Positions 41,332 to 52,000 of a stretch of DNA of 64,000 bases are shown here, piece after piece; the first letter of the stretch is position 1; every line of letters begins with the position of its first letter. The notes under the pieces are model-generated. The model made no database searches and was not told where the DNA came from. It saw only the letters and a list, made by a program, of their open reading frames with translations. A program made the position numbers and the translations under genes. The DNA comes from Symsagittifera roscoffensis (taxonomy: Eukaryota > Xenacoelomorpha > Acoela > Convolutidae). Location: assembly GCF_963678635.1 (NCBI RefSeq), contig NC_087067.1:50088233-50152232 (forward strand), written 5' to 3'.

Positions 41332-41868
41332 GAGGACTTTGAACGGACAGACAGCATGCTAGAAGGGTTGGGAGCCGGATGGACCGCGTCCTTCTAGGCA
41401 AAAGTTTACCCGAAAGTCTCGCACTACTTGATAAAAGAATTCCTCCAAGCAGTAGTGGAAGTGTCGATAGTGGAACTAATAGCCTTGTTCGTGACATTTG
41501 GAGCAGAGAGTTTCATGAAAGGACCGGCGATACTGCTCACTGATGGAATCCAGAACCTGCGGCTAGACGGACTTCTGAAATTGATTGCAATTACCCACGG
41601 AAACTTGGGAGGACTGATGAAACTGACACGTTGTCCAGAGCAGATGAGAGAGAGAGTGAGGAACTTGGATATGAATAAATCCACGGACTCGTGGAACAAG
41701 ATAAGGGACCTGAGACACACTCTTATCCAGTATCTCTTACAACAAAATCGCTTTGGAACGGGAGAAGACGAGACGATAGAAAGAGAGGAAGATGTTAGAA
41801 GACATGTTGGAGGCATGCCGCTGTTAACCGATCTGAGCTCATATCAGCAGTGGACGGTAGTACACTGA
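41332..41868 (+). pseudogene. ORF2 C-terminal segment
   Basis: Continues the SGNH frame after TAG 41329, with one more TAG at 41395. From 41428 it is open for 146 codons (EFLQAVVEVSIVELIALFVTFGAESF), a helical region without a recognised domain. It ends at TGA 41866, overlapping the next frame, which is open from 41799 and shifted by -1. Confidence 0.6.
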
Positions 41869-43931
41869 ACTGGTGTGAGCAGCACACATTGCGGGAGCTC
41901 ATGAGTGAAGATCTGTTGTTTACGAGAATATCAGAGCCAGAGATGACAGTCATCAATTTTGACGATCACTTCCGTGATCGCATGGGAGAAGTAGAAAGAG
42001 GACACATCGAAGTGTTTCCGAAGCTTTGGAATCTGAGACCCTATGATAAAACGAATGGTGAAATAACCAGAGTGCCTCGTCTCACTGCAGCATATCATAA
42101 AGTGAGAGAAGAGACGAAGGACTGGGGTGATTACAAGAAGCTGCCGGAGGCAATCCCTGAATTCCCTCTGATAAGAAGGATGTTGCTCGGAGCAGTCTCC
42201 GTGGTACAAACTCCTAGATTGAGAGCATTCGAAACCAATGAAAGGAGAGTAGGGAATTTCATGGGAACGATGAATCCATACTTTGTAGGGAGAAATGCCG
42301 CCGTGTTACAATACACACGATTTGCATATACGGATCAAGCAACGAGAAGGCGAATAAGCAACGCCGCGACTCCCAAGCCTGGGAAATTCGACGAGGAATG
42401 GACGGGATTAGGCTTAGCTCCGATGAGGATGAGAGGCAGGACCGAACTGCCTGAAGCCTCCTTAATCCTGACTAGTGTGAAACAGGAGATGAAAGTGGGA
42501 GGAATACTGCAGACGAGAACCTTCCTAGCACCCTTCGGCTGCGAGGAAATCAAAGTGGTCCATGGAGAAGAGGAAGATAGATCGGCCGGTACATTGCTCA
42601 TACCGAGATTCCTGGAAGAAGCCGACAATGATGAACAAGGACCCTCGAGCTCGAACAAGGATAAGTCAGAAGGAGATGACGAACAGGGAGGAAGCCGTCA
42701 AACCGAAGAACCCATCCAACAAGATGCAGATCAAGCTGGTGGGGAAGACGATAGGGCATCGACAGGAGGAACATCCAGCCTGGATTTCAATATCTTCAGT
42801 GATCTTGAGAACAATGCAGATACGTTGGAAACGACTGAGTCAGCGGATGAAGGCATCTCGACACTGGAGCCTCCGTCAGCCTTTATGGAAATGAAACGGA
42901 ATTTGCCGGAGAGCAGCTCTCCTGGCAATTCAAGAAATAACGACCAGAGAATCCTCATGGAATCACCTTGGAGGAGAAGATTAGAGGCCTCAGCCAGAGT
43001 ACCTTTCTTGGGAACGCTGCCCGAAGAAGAATGGGAAGTACATCACCGAGACCACGAGAGTAGGACGGGATGCAAATTGGACAGAGTGGCGTTTATGGAA
43101 GAAGTCTGGACCGTGGTTCAGAGCTATGGGACCCAGTCCATTCTGAAAACGGGTCTCAACCAACCCTTGATGAGGGAAGTCCTTGACAAGCTTGATGATT
43201 GTGAAAAGAGACTGAGTGAGTTTTTGATCGACTCGGCCACTGATGAAAGTGAAGCGAATTCTCCCATCAAGATGACACCGCAGGACGATAAAGGAGAGGT
43301 GGTGTATCTGTCAAGAACCAGGAGAGGGACGATGCGATCAAAATTGGTGATTGATAAGATCAATGCGATGAAAATGAAGTTAGGCAGCAGAGTGATGCCG
43401 AGGAGAGTCGGAAAGACGAAGGTGGATTCAGAGATATCGATGAAAGCTGTTAACTCAGCGAAAAGGAAACGAGTCGAGGAGGTCATGGATTTGGGGCAAG
43501 GTGATTATCAACTGCCTGGCACAGATAAAATGTTAACTGATATAGCAATGGTGCCACCCATTCTCATGGCGGGGATAAAGTCAACAGGTTATAAATCCAA
43601 AAGGAGTGACCGCACTCTGACTGGAGCAACCTTGGAAATGGAAATACTCAGCCAATGTGGAGAGAGCGAAATGAAAGACTTTAAGCCATCTCCCATGAAT
43701 CAAGGAAAAGGAAGTGTCGCGGGACAACTAATACCAGTGGAATATAACCGACTAACAGTGTCGGAGACTGTGTCGATAGATGAACCCACCGGTGGATACA
43801 TGGAGATGTTAGAATACCGAAACTCGGCTAGAGGGTATGTGATGGCCCTGGAAGACGAAAAAGCCATGGAGGGTTATCTGGAAACGATGTTGCAAGGCAC
43901 CACCCTCAAGCAGAAGACGTACGGGACTTAA
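41850..43931 (+). CDS. ORF3 segment 1 (unknown large protein)
   Basis: 693 codons, open from 41799. The first ~240 residues look globular (FPLIRRMLLGAVSVVQTPRL, MNPYFVGRNAAVLQYTRFAY). Residues ~245-330 are very acidic and low-complexity. The rest is mixed, with a basic KRKRVEEV patch that could be a nuclear signal. No enzymatic motif, CCHC or membrane segment is seen. It ends at TAA (43929), after which the same frame continues. Confidence 0.65.
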   Translation: MDGSTLNWCEQHTLRELMSEDLLFTRISEPEMTVINFDDHFRDRMGEVERGHIEVFPKLWNLRPYDKTNGEITRVPRLTAAYHKVREETKDWGDYKKLPEAIPEFPLIRRMLLGAVSVVQTPRLRAFETNERRVGNFMGTMNPYFVGRNAAVLQYTRFAYTDQATRRRISNAATPKPGKFDEEWTGLGLAPMRMRGRTELPEASLILTSVKQEMKVGGILQTRTFLAPFGCEEIKVVHGEEEDRSAGTLLIPRFLEEADNDEQGPSSSNKDKSEGDDEQGGSRQTEEPIQQDADQAGGEDDRASTGGTSSLDFNIFSDLENNADTLETTESADEGISTLEPPSAFMEMKRNLPESSSPGNSRNNDQRILMESPWRRRLEASARVPFLGTLPEEEWEVHHRDHESRTGCKLDRVAFMEEVWTVVQSYGTQSILKTGLNQPLMREVLDKLDDCEKRLSEFLIDSATDESEANSPIKMTPQDDKGEVVYLSRTRRGTMRSKLVIDKINAMKMKLGSRVMPRRVGKTKVDSEISMKAVNSAKRKRVEEVMDLGQGDYQLPGTDKMLTDIAMVPPILMAGIKSTGYKSKRSDRTLTGATLEMEILSQCGESEMKDFKPSPMNQGKGSVAGQLIPVEYNRLTVSETVSIDEPTGGYMEMLEYRNSARGYVMALEDEKAMEGYLETMLQGTTLKQKTYGT

Positions 43932-43958
43932 GCGTCGTCTGACATACAGGCAGAAACG

Positions 43959-45482
43959 ATGGAGCAGTTGGTGAGCCTTCCATGGAAAGCAGTGGTATTA
44001 AGGTATTTCGAAGAAGAAATGAGGACTACGCCAAGAATACATGCTCTCGTGGCAGTACCTTACGTAAGAACAGAGTTACAACTCAGGTTCGCCTGGTGCA
44101 TGATGGGATTGACTCGCGAAGAATATGATTCAGAAGAAAGGAAGAGGTCAAAAGAGGAGAAGGTTTTCCTTATGACGAACCCGAGGGATCTGATAGTCCA
44201 AGAGGGAGCAGCAGTAGCGTGTGCGAAGCGGAGAGACGCTCTCTGTTTCATTCGATTCCTGATAGAGCAGATTTCAGTACCTGCATTGAACACTTGTGTT
44301 AAGATGTTGAGGGAAGGCGATGAGCGAGCGAAAGCCTTATTCTTGCTAGCAGTGCTGGATATGCAGCAAAGTAAACCGATGAGGGTGAACATGAAAGAAC
44401 CCGAGGAATTAGAACCCATGAGAAAGATAGACGAAATCAGGAGACTCTCAAACAAGGAGCTGAGACTCGCTAAAGAATCTATGGGGGCATTGCCGAAATC
44501 CAGTGAATACTGTGGACCGATCAAGAAGAAATCGTATAGCTACGTATCCGGGATCATAGGGATAGCGTACAACCCTTTCCTGAGTGAAGACATACGCGAT
44601 TGCTTCTTCGATTACGAGCAGGCGGTGTTGCTAAGATTCTGGACGTCCAGAATTGTAACGATTAAAAGCGTTAACAATCCACAGGCCAAATTGGGACTGG
44701 TCTTGGAAGAAGAGGTGACTGCACCTTCAGTACCAAAATCTGATAAAAGAGTGGAGTTTGGGTTGTGGTTCTCAGATGAGTTACTGAGAACGAGATGGAT
44801 GGCAGTGTGGGAATTGATGAGGCCATCATGGTGTCCTAGTCCCAACGCTGACTCGATATTGCGAGCGACACAAGACGTGCAGAGGGAACTGAATGCAGAC
44901 TGTAACCTGCGTGACCTCAACATCATATATAATGTGATGATAACGACCTCTAGGAGCAACGGAGAAGATAAAGTGGAGTTGCCTGGCTGGGGACCAGAAG
45001 ACTGGGTCAAACCTGGTAGCTGTCTGACGGAAGTCTGTGGACAAGAGGGTCACGTTTGTGGAGGTCTGGACTGTGTGAAGACCCTGGAGAAACAACACAA
45101 GCAATTGACGGTATTGTTTGGAAACGTAGTGATGAAAGCAAGAACAGAAACGGAACTGATAGCAGATTGTCATGGAGGAACCGAGGTGAATCTAGTGACT
45201 GCAATAGGATTCTACAGCATGTTTGGTTCTTTAGAGTCACTATTGAATCTAGAACAGAAACATGAGATGGTCACAGCCATCAGTGTAGAAGTATTCCCAG
45301 GAGTTCTGCAGACTGAGCAGAAATACATAGGAAAATGGAGGGAAGCAATCGAGACGGAAATGAACATCAGACACAGTGAGACTTATTGTAGACCATCAGG
45401 AGCACGATATTTGGTGGGTTCGACATTGGCTCCAATGTGCAAGAGCAGATACCCTGTACATTTTGTAGCTGTGGACGTATAG
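43959..45482 (+). CDS. ORF3 segment 2 (unknown)
   Basis: 507 codons from ATG 43959, in phase with the previous segment across TAA 43929 and 27 intervening nt. It looks globular and largely helical, with several Cys and Trp residues and a CGQEGHVCGGLDC cluster (about 45036-45074) that could bind metal. I do not recognise a family. The strict phase conservation suggests ORF3 was a single protein of about 1570 residues, but a stop-and-restart arrangement cannot be excluded. Confidence 0.65.
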   Translation: MEQLVSLPWKAVVLRYFEEEMRTTPRIHALVAVPYVRTELQLRFAWCMMGLTREEYDSEERKRSKEEKVFLMTNPRDLIVQEGAAVACAKRRDALCFIRFLIEQISVPALNTCVKMLREGDERAKALFLLAVLDMQQSKPMRVNMKEPEELEPMRKIDEIRRLSNKELRLAKESMGALPKSSEYCGPIKKKSYSYVSGIIGIAYNPFLSEDIRDCFFDYEQAVLLRFWTSRIVTIKSVNNPQAKLGLVLEEEVTAPSVPKSDKRVEFGLWFSDELLRTRWMAVWELMRPSWCPSPNADSILRATQDVQRELNADCNLRDLNIIYNVMITTSRSNGEDKVELPGWGPEDWVKPGSCLTEVCGQEGHVCGGLDCVKTLEKQHKQLTVLFGNVVMKARTETELIADCHGGTEVNLVTAIGFYSMFGSLESLLNLEQKHEMVTAISVEVFPGVLQTEQKYIGKWREAIETEMNIRHSETYCRPSGARYLVGSTLAPMCKSRYPVHFVAVDV

Positions 45483-45497
45483 AGTACGAGAACGATC

Positions 45498-46556
45498 GTG
45501 GATCAAGCCTTCTCAGTGCCGAAGTGTGTGAGACTGGCGAGAATGTCCGAGAAATCTTACGAGTTGCTATGTAAGATGTTCTCAGCAGTTCCAGAGAGAA
45601 CCAAGGAAGAATTGAAATCAATACTAGGAAAGAAGTTTATGGGATACGTGAGCGGGAACTTCAGTGACTTTGAGAGACAGAAACAGAGAGGATCAACTGT
45701 CACAGATTACAATACAGTAGACGAGAATGATGAAGTCCACCGAGTGATGATGGAAGTGGAACCATTAATGGAAGCTTCGGGAAAACGTAAGTGGAGGAGC
45801 ATCATGTTGACACATGACGAGTTTCCTTGCCACTGCTTGCTGCAGACCTGGTGGTATCCCAAGCGTAGTAATCTGATGTTGATCTGGGACTCTGGAGAGC
45901 TGCTCTCCATGGGTTTACCAGACTCATCACAGCCCATAACAATAGTGATAGTGGGAGTTATGATGGCGATACGATGGCTGGAAGCTCACGTAAGAGAAAA
46001 CAATAGACAGGAAGCGCCAACGAGAGAACAGTTGCGGAAATTGGATTGTCTAAAAGATTTAGATCTTTTTGAGACAATGTGCAAAATTCTAAACATTCCT
46101 ATGGAAAGGAAGAAGATATGGGCAAGGAAACGATTGATGCCATGGTTCAGAGCTAACATGACTGCATGGTTGTACGAATATGCGAAAAAGCATATGTCGA
46201 AGCGCGGCAGGGTGTACAGTGAATATCAGCTGGTCATTGGAGCAGGAGCTTTCAAGCGAGCTCTCGTGACTAATCGGAATGCAGTGACCACCGCTGGGAA
46301 AAGAATTTCCAGGACGAGTGAACGTAGTGGAAAGGAGAAGGCAGAGATGTTAAAGGAAGATTTGGAGAGAAAGGTGACGTTGTGTCTCCACAACAGCTTC
46401 TGCAGGAACAGAGAACCTAATGTGGTACAAAGGGTAGAAGAGCAGAAGTGTTGGAGGACGGCTTCCAACAGCGTCAGGATAGCTAACGACGTGTTGCAGG
46501 ATACGGAAACTGAGAGTGCAGAGTCAGTGTCACAGGAGGAAGAAATGGAACATTGA
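45498..46556 (+). CDS. ORF3 segment 3 (unknown)
   Basis: 352 codons, again in phase after TAG 45480. Features are CHCLLQTWWYP, a helical middle, a hydrophobic ITIVIVGVMMAIRWL stretch of 15 residues that is short for a membrane anchor, and a basic then acidic C-terminus ending at TGA 46554. It is the last coding sequence before the element's 3' UTR. No recognised domain. Confidence 0.65.
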   Translation: MDQAFSVPKCVRLARMSEKSYELLCKMFSAVPERTKEELKSILGKKFMGYVSGNFSDFERQKQRGSTVTDYNTVDENDEVHRVMMEVEPLMEASGKRKWRSIMLTHDEFPCHCLLQTWWYPKRSNLMLIWDSGELLSMGLPDSSQPITIVIVGVMMAIRWLEAHVRENNRQEAPTREQLRKLDCLKDLDLFETMCKILNIPMERKKIWARKRLMPWFRANMTAWLYEYAKKHMSKRGRVYSEYQLVIGAGAFKRALVTNRNAVTTAGKRISRTSERSGKEKAEMLKEDLERKVTLCLHNSFCRNREPNVVQRVEEQKCWRTASNSVRIANDVLQDTETESAESVSQEEEMEH

Positions 46557-47377
46557 CGAATGACCGAAAAACAAGATGCAAAAAGAGACGACATTAGAAG
46601 AATTTAGAAGTTTTAGAACTTCTAAACGACGAAAAAAGAAGAAAACAAAGGAGTGATGAAGAGAAAGTTAAAATTCAGAATTGTTTTATGTGTGTGAAAA
46701 AACTCAAGTGAGAGACCAAGCAACCAAGTTTTAATTGAAAACTGAAACATTTAGTTGAGTTTTGAAATTGTTGCATTTATAAATTTGCATTTTGATTTTA
46801 ATTGAGTGGCTTTAGAGACACTCACTTACTATTTATTTAGAAAGGCTTGAGTGAAGGAGTATATTTTAATATTCCAGCCTTTATGACTGTTTTTAATCAG
46901 CTAGGAGAACTGATCACTTTGTGGTGACATGGAAGGCTTGGGTGATCTCTCGAAGAGGGAGATTGTTTCATTGTTCTTTCTAACCACAGAGTTTCTTAGT
47001 TTTAATATTCAGGACAATAACAAGCAAGATTTCCGAAGGGAAGAAGCATAGTAGGATAATTTTAGCTTGTTGGTTGGCAGGACTGTCCTGCAAACCAACA
47101 CCTTTTAAATCTAGGAGAAAAAGTTTTAATCGGGACATTGACATTGGAAGTCGGAAAATATGTTTTATCTTAGGTCATATCCTCAATGTGCAGATTAATG
47201 AAAGAATTTGAAGGCTATAGTGATGTGGTATGACGCCATTTATATTCTGCAGTGAGTCGATGTGACGTGGATAAAAGTAATTTCGTGCATGTTGTAAATT
47301 CTGTTCGATGACACTGTATCTATTTTACGAACATTGTGTGATTCAATGAGGACATTGACCGGAATGTCCGGGGAGTA
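46557..47377 (+). other. 3' UTR of giant Ty3 element
   Basis: A/T-rich with no convincing frame. The last 150 bp (47225-47377: GACGCCATTTATATTCTGCAGTG... CCGGGGAGTA) is homologous to the stretch that follows each LTR relic in the upstream array (3435-3600, 8050-8210). The GGGGAG just before the LTR is a weak polypurine-tract candidate. Confidence 0.7.
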
Positions 47378-48303
47378 TGTGACATTCGACCAGAATGGAC
47401 AAAATGCAATCTCTGCAGATTTCGAATTTTTAGCAGCGGACCTTCCGAATTAGTGATTTTGAAGGATTAACGACGTTATTCGGATGATTAGTAGAACGGT
47501 GAAGGTCAAGATATTCTGGTATTTTGAAATTTTAAATTTTCGAAGTGATGACGTAACATTTCTGAGAAACGTCAGAAACGGCCATTTTGGCAGAAGAGCT
47601 AAAAAGCAACAGAACAACATTAGTTGCGATTGCGAGAACAGCGGAAATTGTGATTAAGGAACGACAACGAATCACGGAGTTAACAGAGAACGTTCCGAGT
47701 TGCAACTATTGTGTCGCTACAATAGTTGCAAGGCCGTTGCGAACAACGGTGAAGGAAGGAAGACAGCCTTCCGGGTTACGGAGGAATCAAGTTTAACGTG
47801 CTTGATTCAGTGGATTCAAGAATCCGAAAGGGTTTCGGGACTGAAACTTTTATCCTTTTATATAAACTTTTAGCTTCCTGTCATGTCCTGAATTGAATTT
47901 AATTAACAACTGGATTAATTTTGATAAGGATGAGAAGCTAGGAGTTGGGGGAAAGGGTTGATCCATCTTCGATGGAGATGATGATTTTTATCTACTGAAC
48001 AAAAACAATAATAATTCAATAAGTAGTAGTTGCCTTGTTTTTAGGAGTGACCTCGTGGTCTGGGGATACTGAGACCCAACCATGAGCTCACTATTTTTAC
48101 ATGTAATTAAGTTAATTTGAGTGTTTTGACCGAAGCCGAAAGCAGTAACGTTTTTTGTCGACCCGATGTTAGAAAAGACCACCGAAAGTACTGGCTTGGT
48201 AGAGACGGTGAAAAGCATGCAAAGCTCTGTTTAGACGTTAGCCAGTCGTCTTAGGACTTAGTTTTGTTCTCCGTCGATATGTATCTTCCGGGCGAATGTT
48301 ACA
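47378..48303 (+). repeat. 3' LTR of giant Ty3 element
   Basis: 926 bp with the same termini as the 5' LTR. It differs by two short indels and a limited number of substitutions. The flanking base context to the right (CCATATG) does not duplicate the left flank. Confidence 0.93.
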
Positions 48304-48502
48304 CCATATGTGACTTAAGTAGGAGACTGTTACAATAATTGCGAAGTTGTGATTGGTTAAATTTGTTTGAAATAGTTACGGGAATGACACTTTTTATGAT
48401 CTTTGATCAGCTGGTTCAGACAGTTAAGATTTTCAAAACCTGAAGATGCACAAAACTGTGCGAAAACGTTTGTTTGAATTTACAGTTTTAACGCATTCTG
48501 TA

Positions 48503-48706
48503 ACCAAGTTAGTTTGAGTGGTTCGGCCGATAGCCTTCAAGCTGTAATGATTTTGTCGACCCGATGTTATGAGAACCACATTAAACTGGCTATGGCAGAG
48601 ACGGTTAAAAGTACGTAAGGCTCTTTTTAGACGCTAGCCAATCGTATCAGAATCTAGCTTGACTTTCTGTCGGTATGCACTTCGGGGTCGAATGTTACAT
48701 ACATGG
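48503..48706 (+). repeat. Truncated LTR relic (3' end only)
   Basis: TTAGTTTGAGTGGTTCGGCC, GTCGACCCGATGTTA, AGAGACGGTTAAAAG and a terminal GGTCGAATGTTACATACATG match the last 200 bp of the giant element's LTR but are more diverged. It is an older insertion next to the host gene. Confidence 0.75.
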
Positions 48707-49029
48707 AAGCTATGCTGCGATTGTGCAAGTTCTCGTAACATATCGAAAATCTTCTAACAAACGTGAAAAAAAAGGGATGAACATGCTCTGCAATAATACC
48801 GGGAATCCAAAACAACAATAGGATAGTTCTGAACGAGTACCCAACTGGTTCTGAAGCCTAGTTTGTTTGGTTTGTTAAAGTTCCTTCTATTCTGATCAGA
48901 CCTTCAACGAGATCGTGCTAAAACAAGTAAAAACAGATGCATAAATTAGATTTCATAAATATGGAGCAGTTAAATCAAATGTCGGACGACAGTTAATTAA
49001 TAAAAAAATCTTCATTCAAATTTTTCGTT

Positions 49030-49050
49030 TGTCATATTTTCAGGCGCCTA
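49030..49050 (+). promoter_or_regulatory. 3' splice acceptor 7 nt before the ZMPSTE24 start codon
   Basis: A TTTTCAG acceptor ends at 49043 after a pyrimidine-rich tract, and ATG follows at 49051. The first visible exon is therefore joined either to an upstream 5'-UTR exon or to a trans-spliced leader. The very short residual leader favours the latter, by analogy with species that trans-splice. Confidence 0.55.
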
Positions 49051-52000
49051 ATGGAAATTCCAGATTATAGTCCGTTATTCATTGCCGTAGTTCTCTTCAA
49101 ATGGGCAGTCTTTATTTGGGATGAATACCTAACTTGGCGACAAAGAAGAGTAGTGTTGAATAAAACTACAGTTCCAGAACCTTTATCACATGTACTAGAT
49201 GAGGAAACGATGAATAAAACAAGGAGGTACTCTTTGGACAAAATGACTTTTGGATTTTGGCAGAGTTTGTATAGTGAAGTGGAGACTAATATCATTCTGC
49301 TTCTGTTTGCACTTCCTTGGGCGTGGGACCGAAGTGGTGATATTCTCAATAAAGTACCTCTAGACTGGATAAAAGACAGCGAAATTTTCCAATCTCTGAT
49401 CTTCGTATTCTTCTTTTCCGTCTTCGGATTAATAACAGGTTTTGAGTTTAGTTTATCCGTCTACTACAAGCTCATAGAAAGTGAAATTTGGTACGACGTT
49501 AAAGCCCTTTTGAGCGTGATTGGGTTTCTAAAAAAGTTCAGAAAATTACTGTGTCGAGAGAAACTGTGGTCTGATTTTTTTTCGCTTTTCCGACAAAATA
49601 AGAAGAAATTTGATGAGGCTTAGCTTCGAATGTAAAGTTTAATATCAATGTAGTAACCAATTTTTTATGCATTTGTCTGAAATAATGGCTTTTTCTAACG
49701 AAGATAATACTGTGAATTTAGAGAAATATCAGTTTGGTCGAAATTTTCTCTGTGTTACTTGAACAGCAACTGGCTATCTTTTTTCTTTTCGAAATATATG
49801 TTAAAGTCTTCTGTTAAAGTTTGTTACCCTTGCAATAAGCAAGGGTATTGCAACCGGGTACTGGACTTTTTTTTCCCGTTAACAACCTTGTTCAAAGAAC
49901 CACTTCTAGAGTATCTCTAGATGATCTTCATTTTTTTAGTAGGATCTTCACTTTCACTTTTATCATTTAAGTAGTAATTAGTTCAAGTCCGTTTCTGGTT
50001 GTAATTATCTTTTCAAAAAAATCTCAATTTTTTCGTGTTCACTGTTTTCGTCTTAGTTTCTGTCGGTTCATTTTCCGTTTTTTTTGAACGCTATGTTTTT
50101 ATCTGGCTGGGTTTTTATTGATTCACTTTTTAAAGCGTGGTTTTTTTGCCAATTTAAACATTTTTTTTTTAACTATAACTGAAACTTCACAAATTTGTAA
50201 ATTTACCATGTCTGATTTTGAGTTTTTTTTTCGTGTTTTTTTTTCAAATTTTCAAACAGTTTTAGTTTATATCGACTTAGTCAACTTATTTTGCGTAATT
50301 TCGAGGGCAAAATGTATCCGTTTGGGTTTATGTATTTCGGTTTGGATGGGTCGTAAAAACTTTCAAATTTTATGAAGTTTTTTATGACAACAGATTTGTT
50401 TTCGTCTCAACAGGTTTCGACCCAATGTTTGTCGCCCTTGTTAACGCTCGCTAAATGATTTCCATTTTTAAGGGCTGTTTATGAACTTCATCCGATACAA
50501 GAATAAAGTTTTTGTATCTGTAATCTTACAACTTTTGTCAAGTAATTTTTTGAAGTAATTTTGTTTTTCCGAATTTTTTTTGACTTCATTCTTTTTTTAT
50601 CATTCACTATTTTGTAGCGCAATGTGTTTTTTGTATCGCCAGTGCTGCGACGCTCCGCTTCGCCTCTGCGTAAGAAATTTAAATTTATGCTTTGTCTAGG
50701 TCTACCCTGGTCAATTTATTCAACATTTGTGCTGGAAGCACGTCACAATTTCAACAAACAAACGCCTGGTTTCTTCGTCAAAGATACTATCAAGAAGTTC
50801 ATTGTGATGCAATTAATCGCGATGCCGCTTTTGGCTCTTCTGATTTGGATCATAAAAATTGGAGGACCATACTTCTTCGTTTACGCGTGGCTGTTCACAC
50901 TTGCTGTATCGATTGTCTTGATCACAGTTTATCCGTCTTACATTGCGCCCTTATTTGACAAGTTCACACCAATGGAGGAGGGTCCACTCAAAACAGCCAT
51001 TGAGAAGCTGGCGTCTTCAGTGCAATTTCCGTTGGCGGAGTTGTTTGTCGTTGAAGGTTATTCAATAGATCATATTTTATCATATTTTTTGTTTTCAAGT
51101 TCAAGAAGACAATTTTAAAACTATTTCCAACGAGATGACAATTTGTCTTTTGTTTTATCTTGAAAAATTTTCATTCCTTCAGCCTGGCCTTTGAAATTTT
51201 CTACAAGTTTGATAAAATTACTCGTACATCTAAATTGTTTATTTTTTGTTTGTATTAGGCAGGGGAAGTGTTTTATGCAAAAACTAGTAACATAAATTAA
51301 GCTACTGATACATTTAGGTTCCAAGAGGTCGTCTCACAGTAACGCGTACTTCGTGGGACTAATTAAGAAGCGAATAGTTCTGTTCGACACACTCATGGTG
51401 GGCCTGCATCCTGACAACAAAGTCGACGAAGAGAAGAAAGATAAGGCAGGGGAAAATCAGGTACGTTGAATGAAGAATTTCTATTCATTTAACTCTTTAG
51501 TAGTTACTAATATATTCACATCAATTGAATGCTTTGTGCATTTTAAATAAGGTTGTATGATTTTTTTTTTTGACTTCCGAGATCAGACATTACATGTTTG
51601 GAGGGAAACTGCATTTTGAACGCTTTTGTAAAATAGTTGAAAATTGGCCGTTATTTAAGATTTTTGTTAATTTATTTCTATTTCGCCTTCACTGATTTGT
51701 GGGTGCACAGGAAAACATTTAAAAAAATAAATGCATTTCTACCGCTTTTGGTTAATCAGGACGAGAACAAGGAAGCAGAGCAGCCGACTACATCGGGCGA
51801 AAAGAAGACGACAAATGAAAAGAAGCGAAAGGGCTGCACTGATGAGGAAGTCTTAGCTGTGTTGGGTCATGAACTGGGCCACTGGAAAATGTGGCACATA
51901 CCCAAGAACTTCCTTATATCCGCCATCAACACATTCCTATGTTTCGCCGTATTCGCATATCTCTACCAGAAGCCAGAGATTTATCAGGTTACTATACTTT

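Larger units (their letters stand above)
16397..48303 (+). mobile_element. Giant Ty3/gypsy LTR retrotransposon with macro and SGNH-hydrolase ORFs
   Basis: Bounded by two highly similar LTRs (16397-17319 and 47378-48303) that start TGTGACATTCG and end CGAATGTTACA, near-perfect inverted termini. Inside are gag, protease, RT, RNase H and integrase in Ty3/gypsy order, then about 9.6 kb of additional coding sequence. The total is 31.9 kb, about 24.4 kb after removing two extra copies of a 3.75-kb pol segment. Ordinary metazoan Ty3 elements are 5-8 kb; giant gypsy elements are known in planarians and plants. No clear 5-bp target duplication flanks it (ACCCA on the left, CCATA on the right). Several in-frame stops make this copy inactive. 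Confidence 0.9.

Noticed and set aside
38911..46556. Env-like glycoprotein downstream of pol
   Set aside because: No signal peptide, no convincing transmembrane anchor and no cysteine-rich ectodomain; SGNH and soluble-type sequence fit better.
50118..50375. 85-codon + strand frame in ZMPSTE24 intron 1
   Set aside because: Phe-rich translation of T-runs; no splice phase or homology supports an exon.
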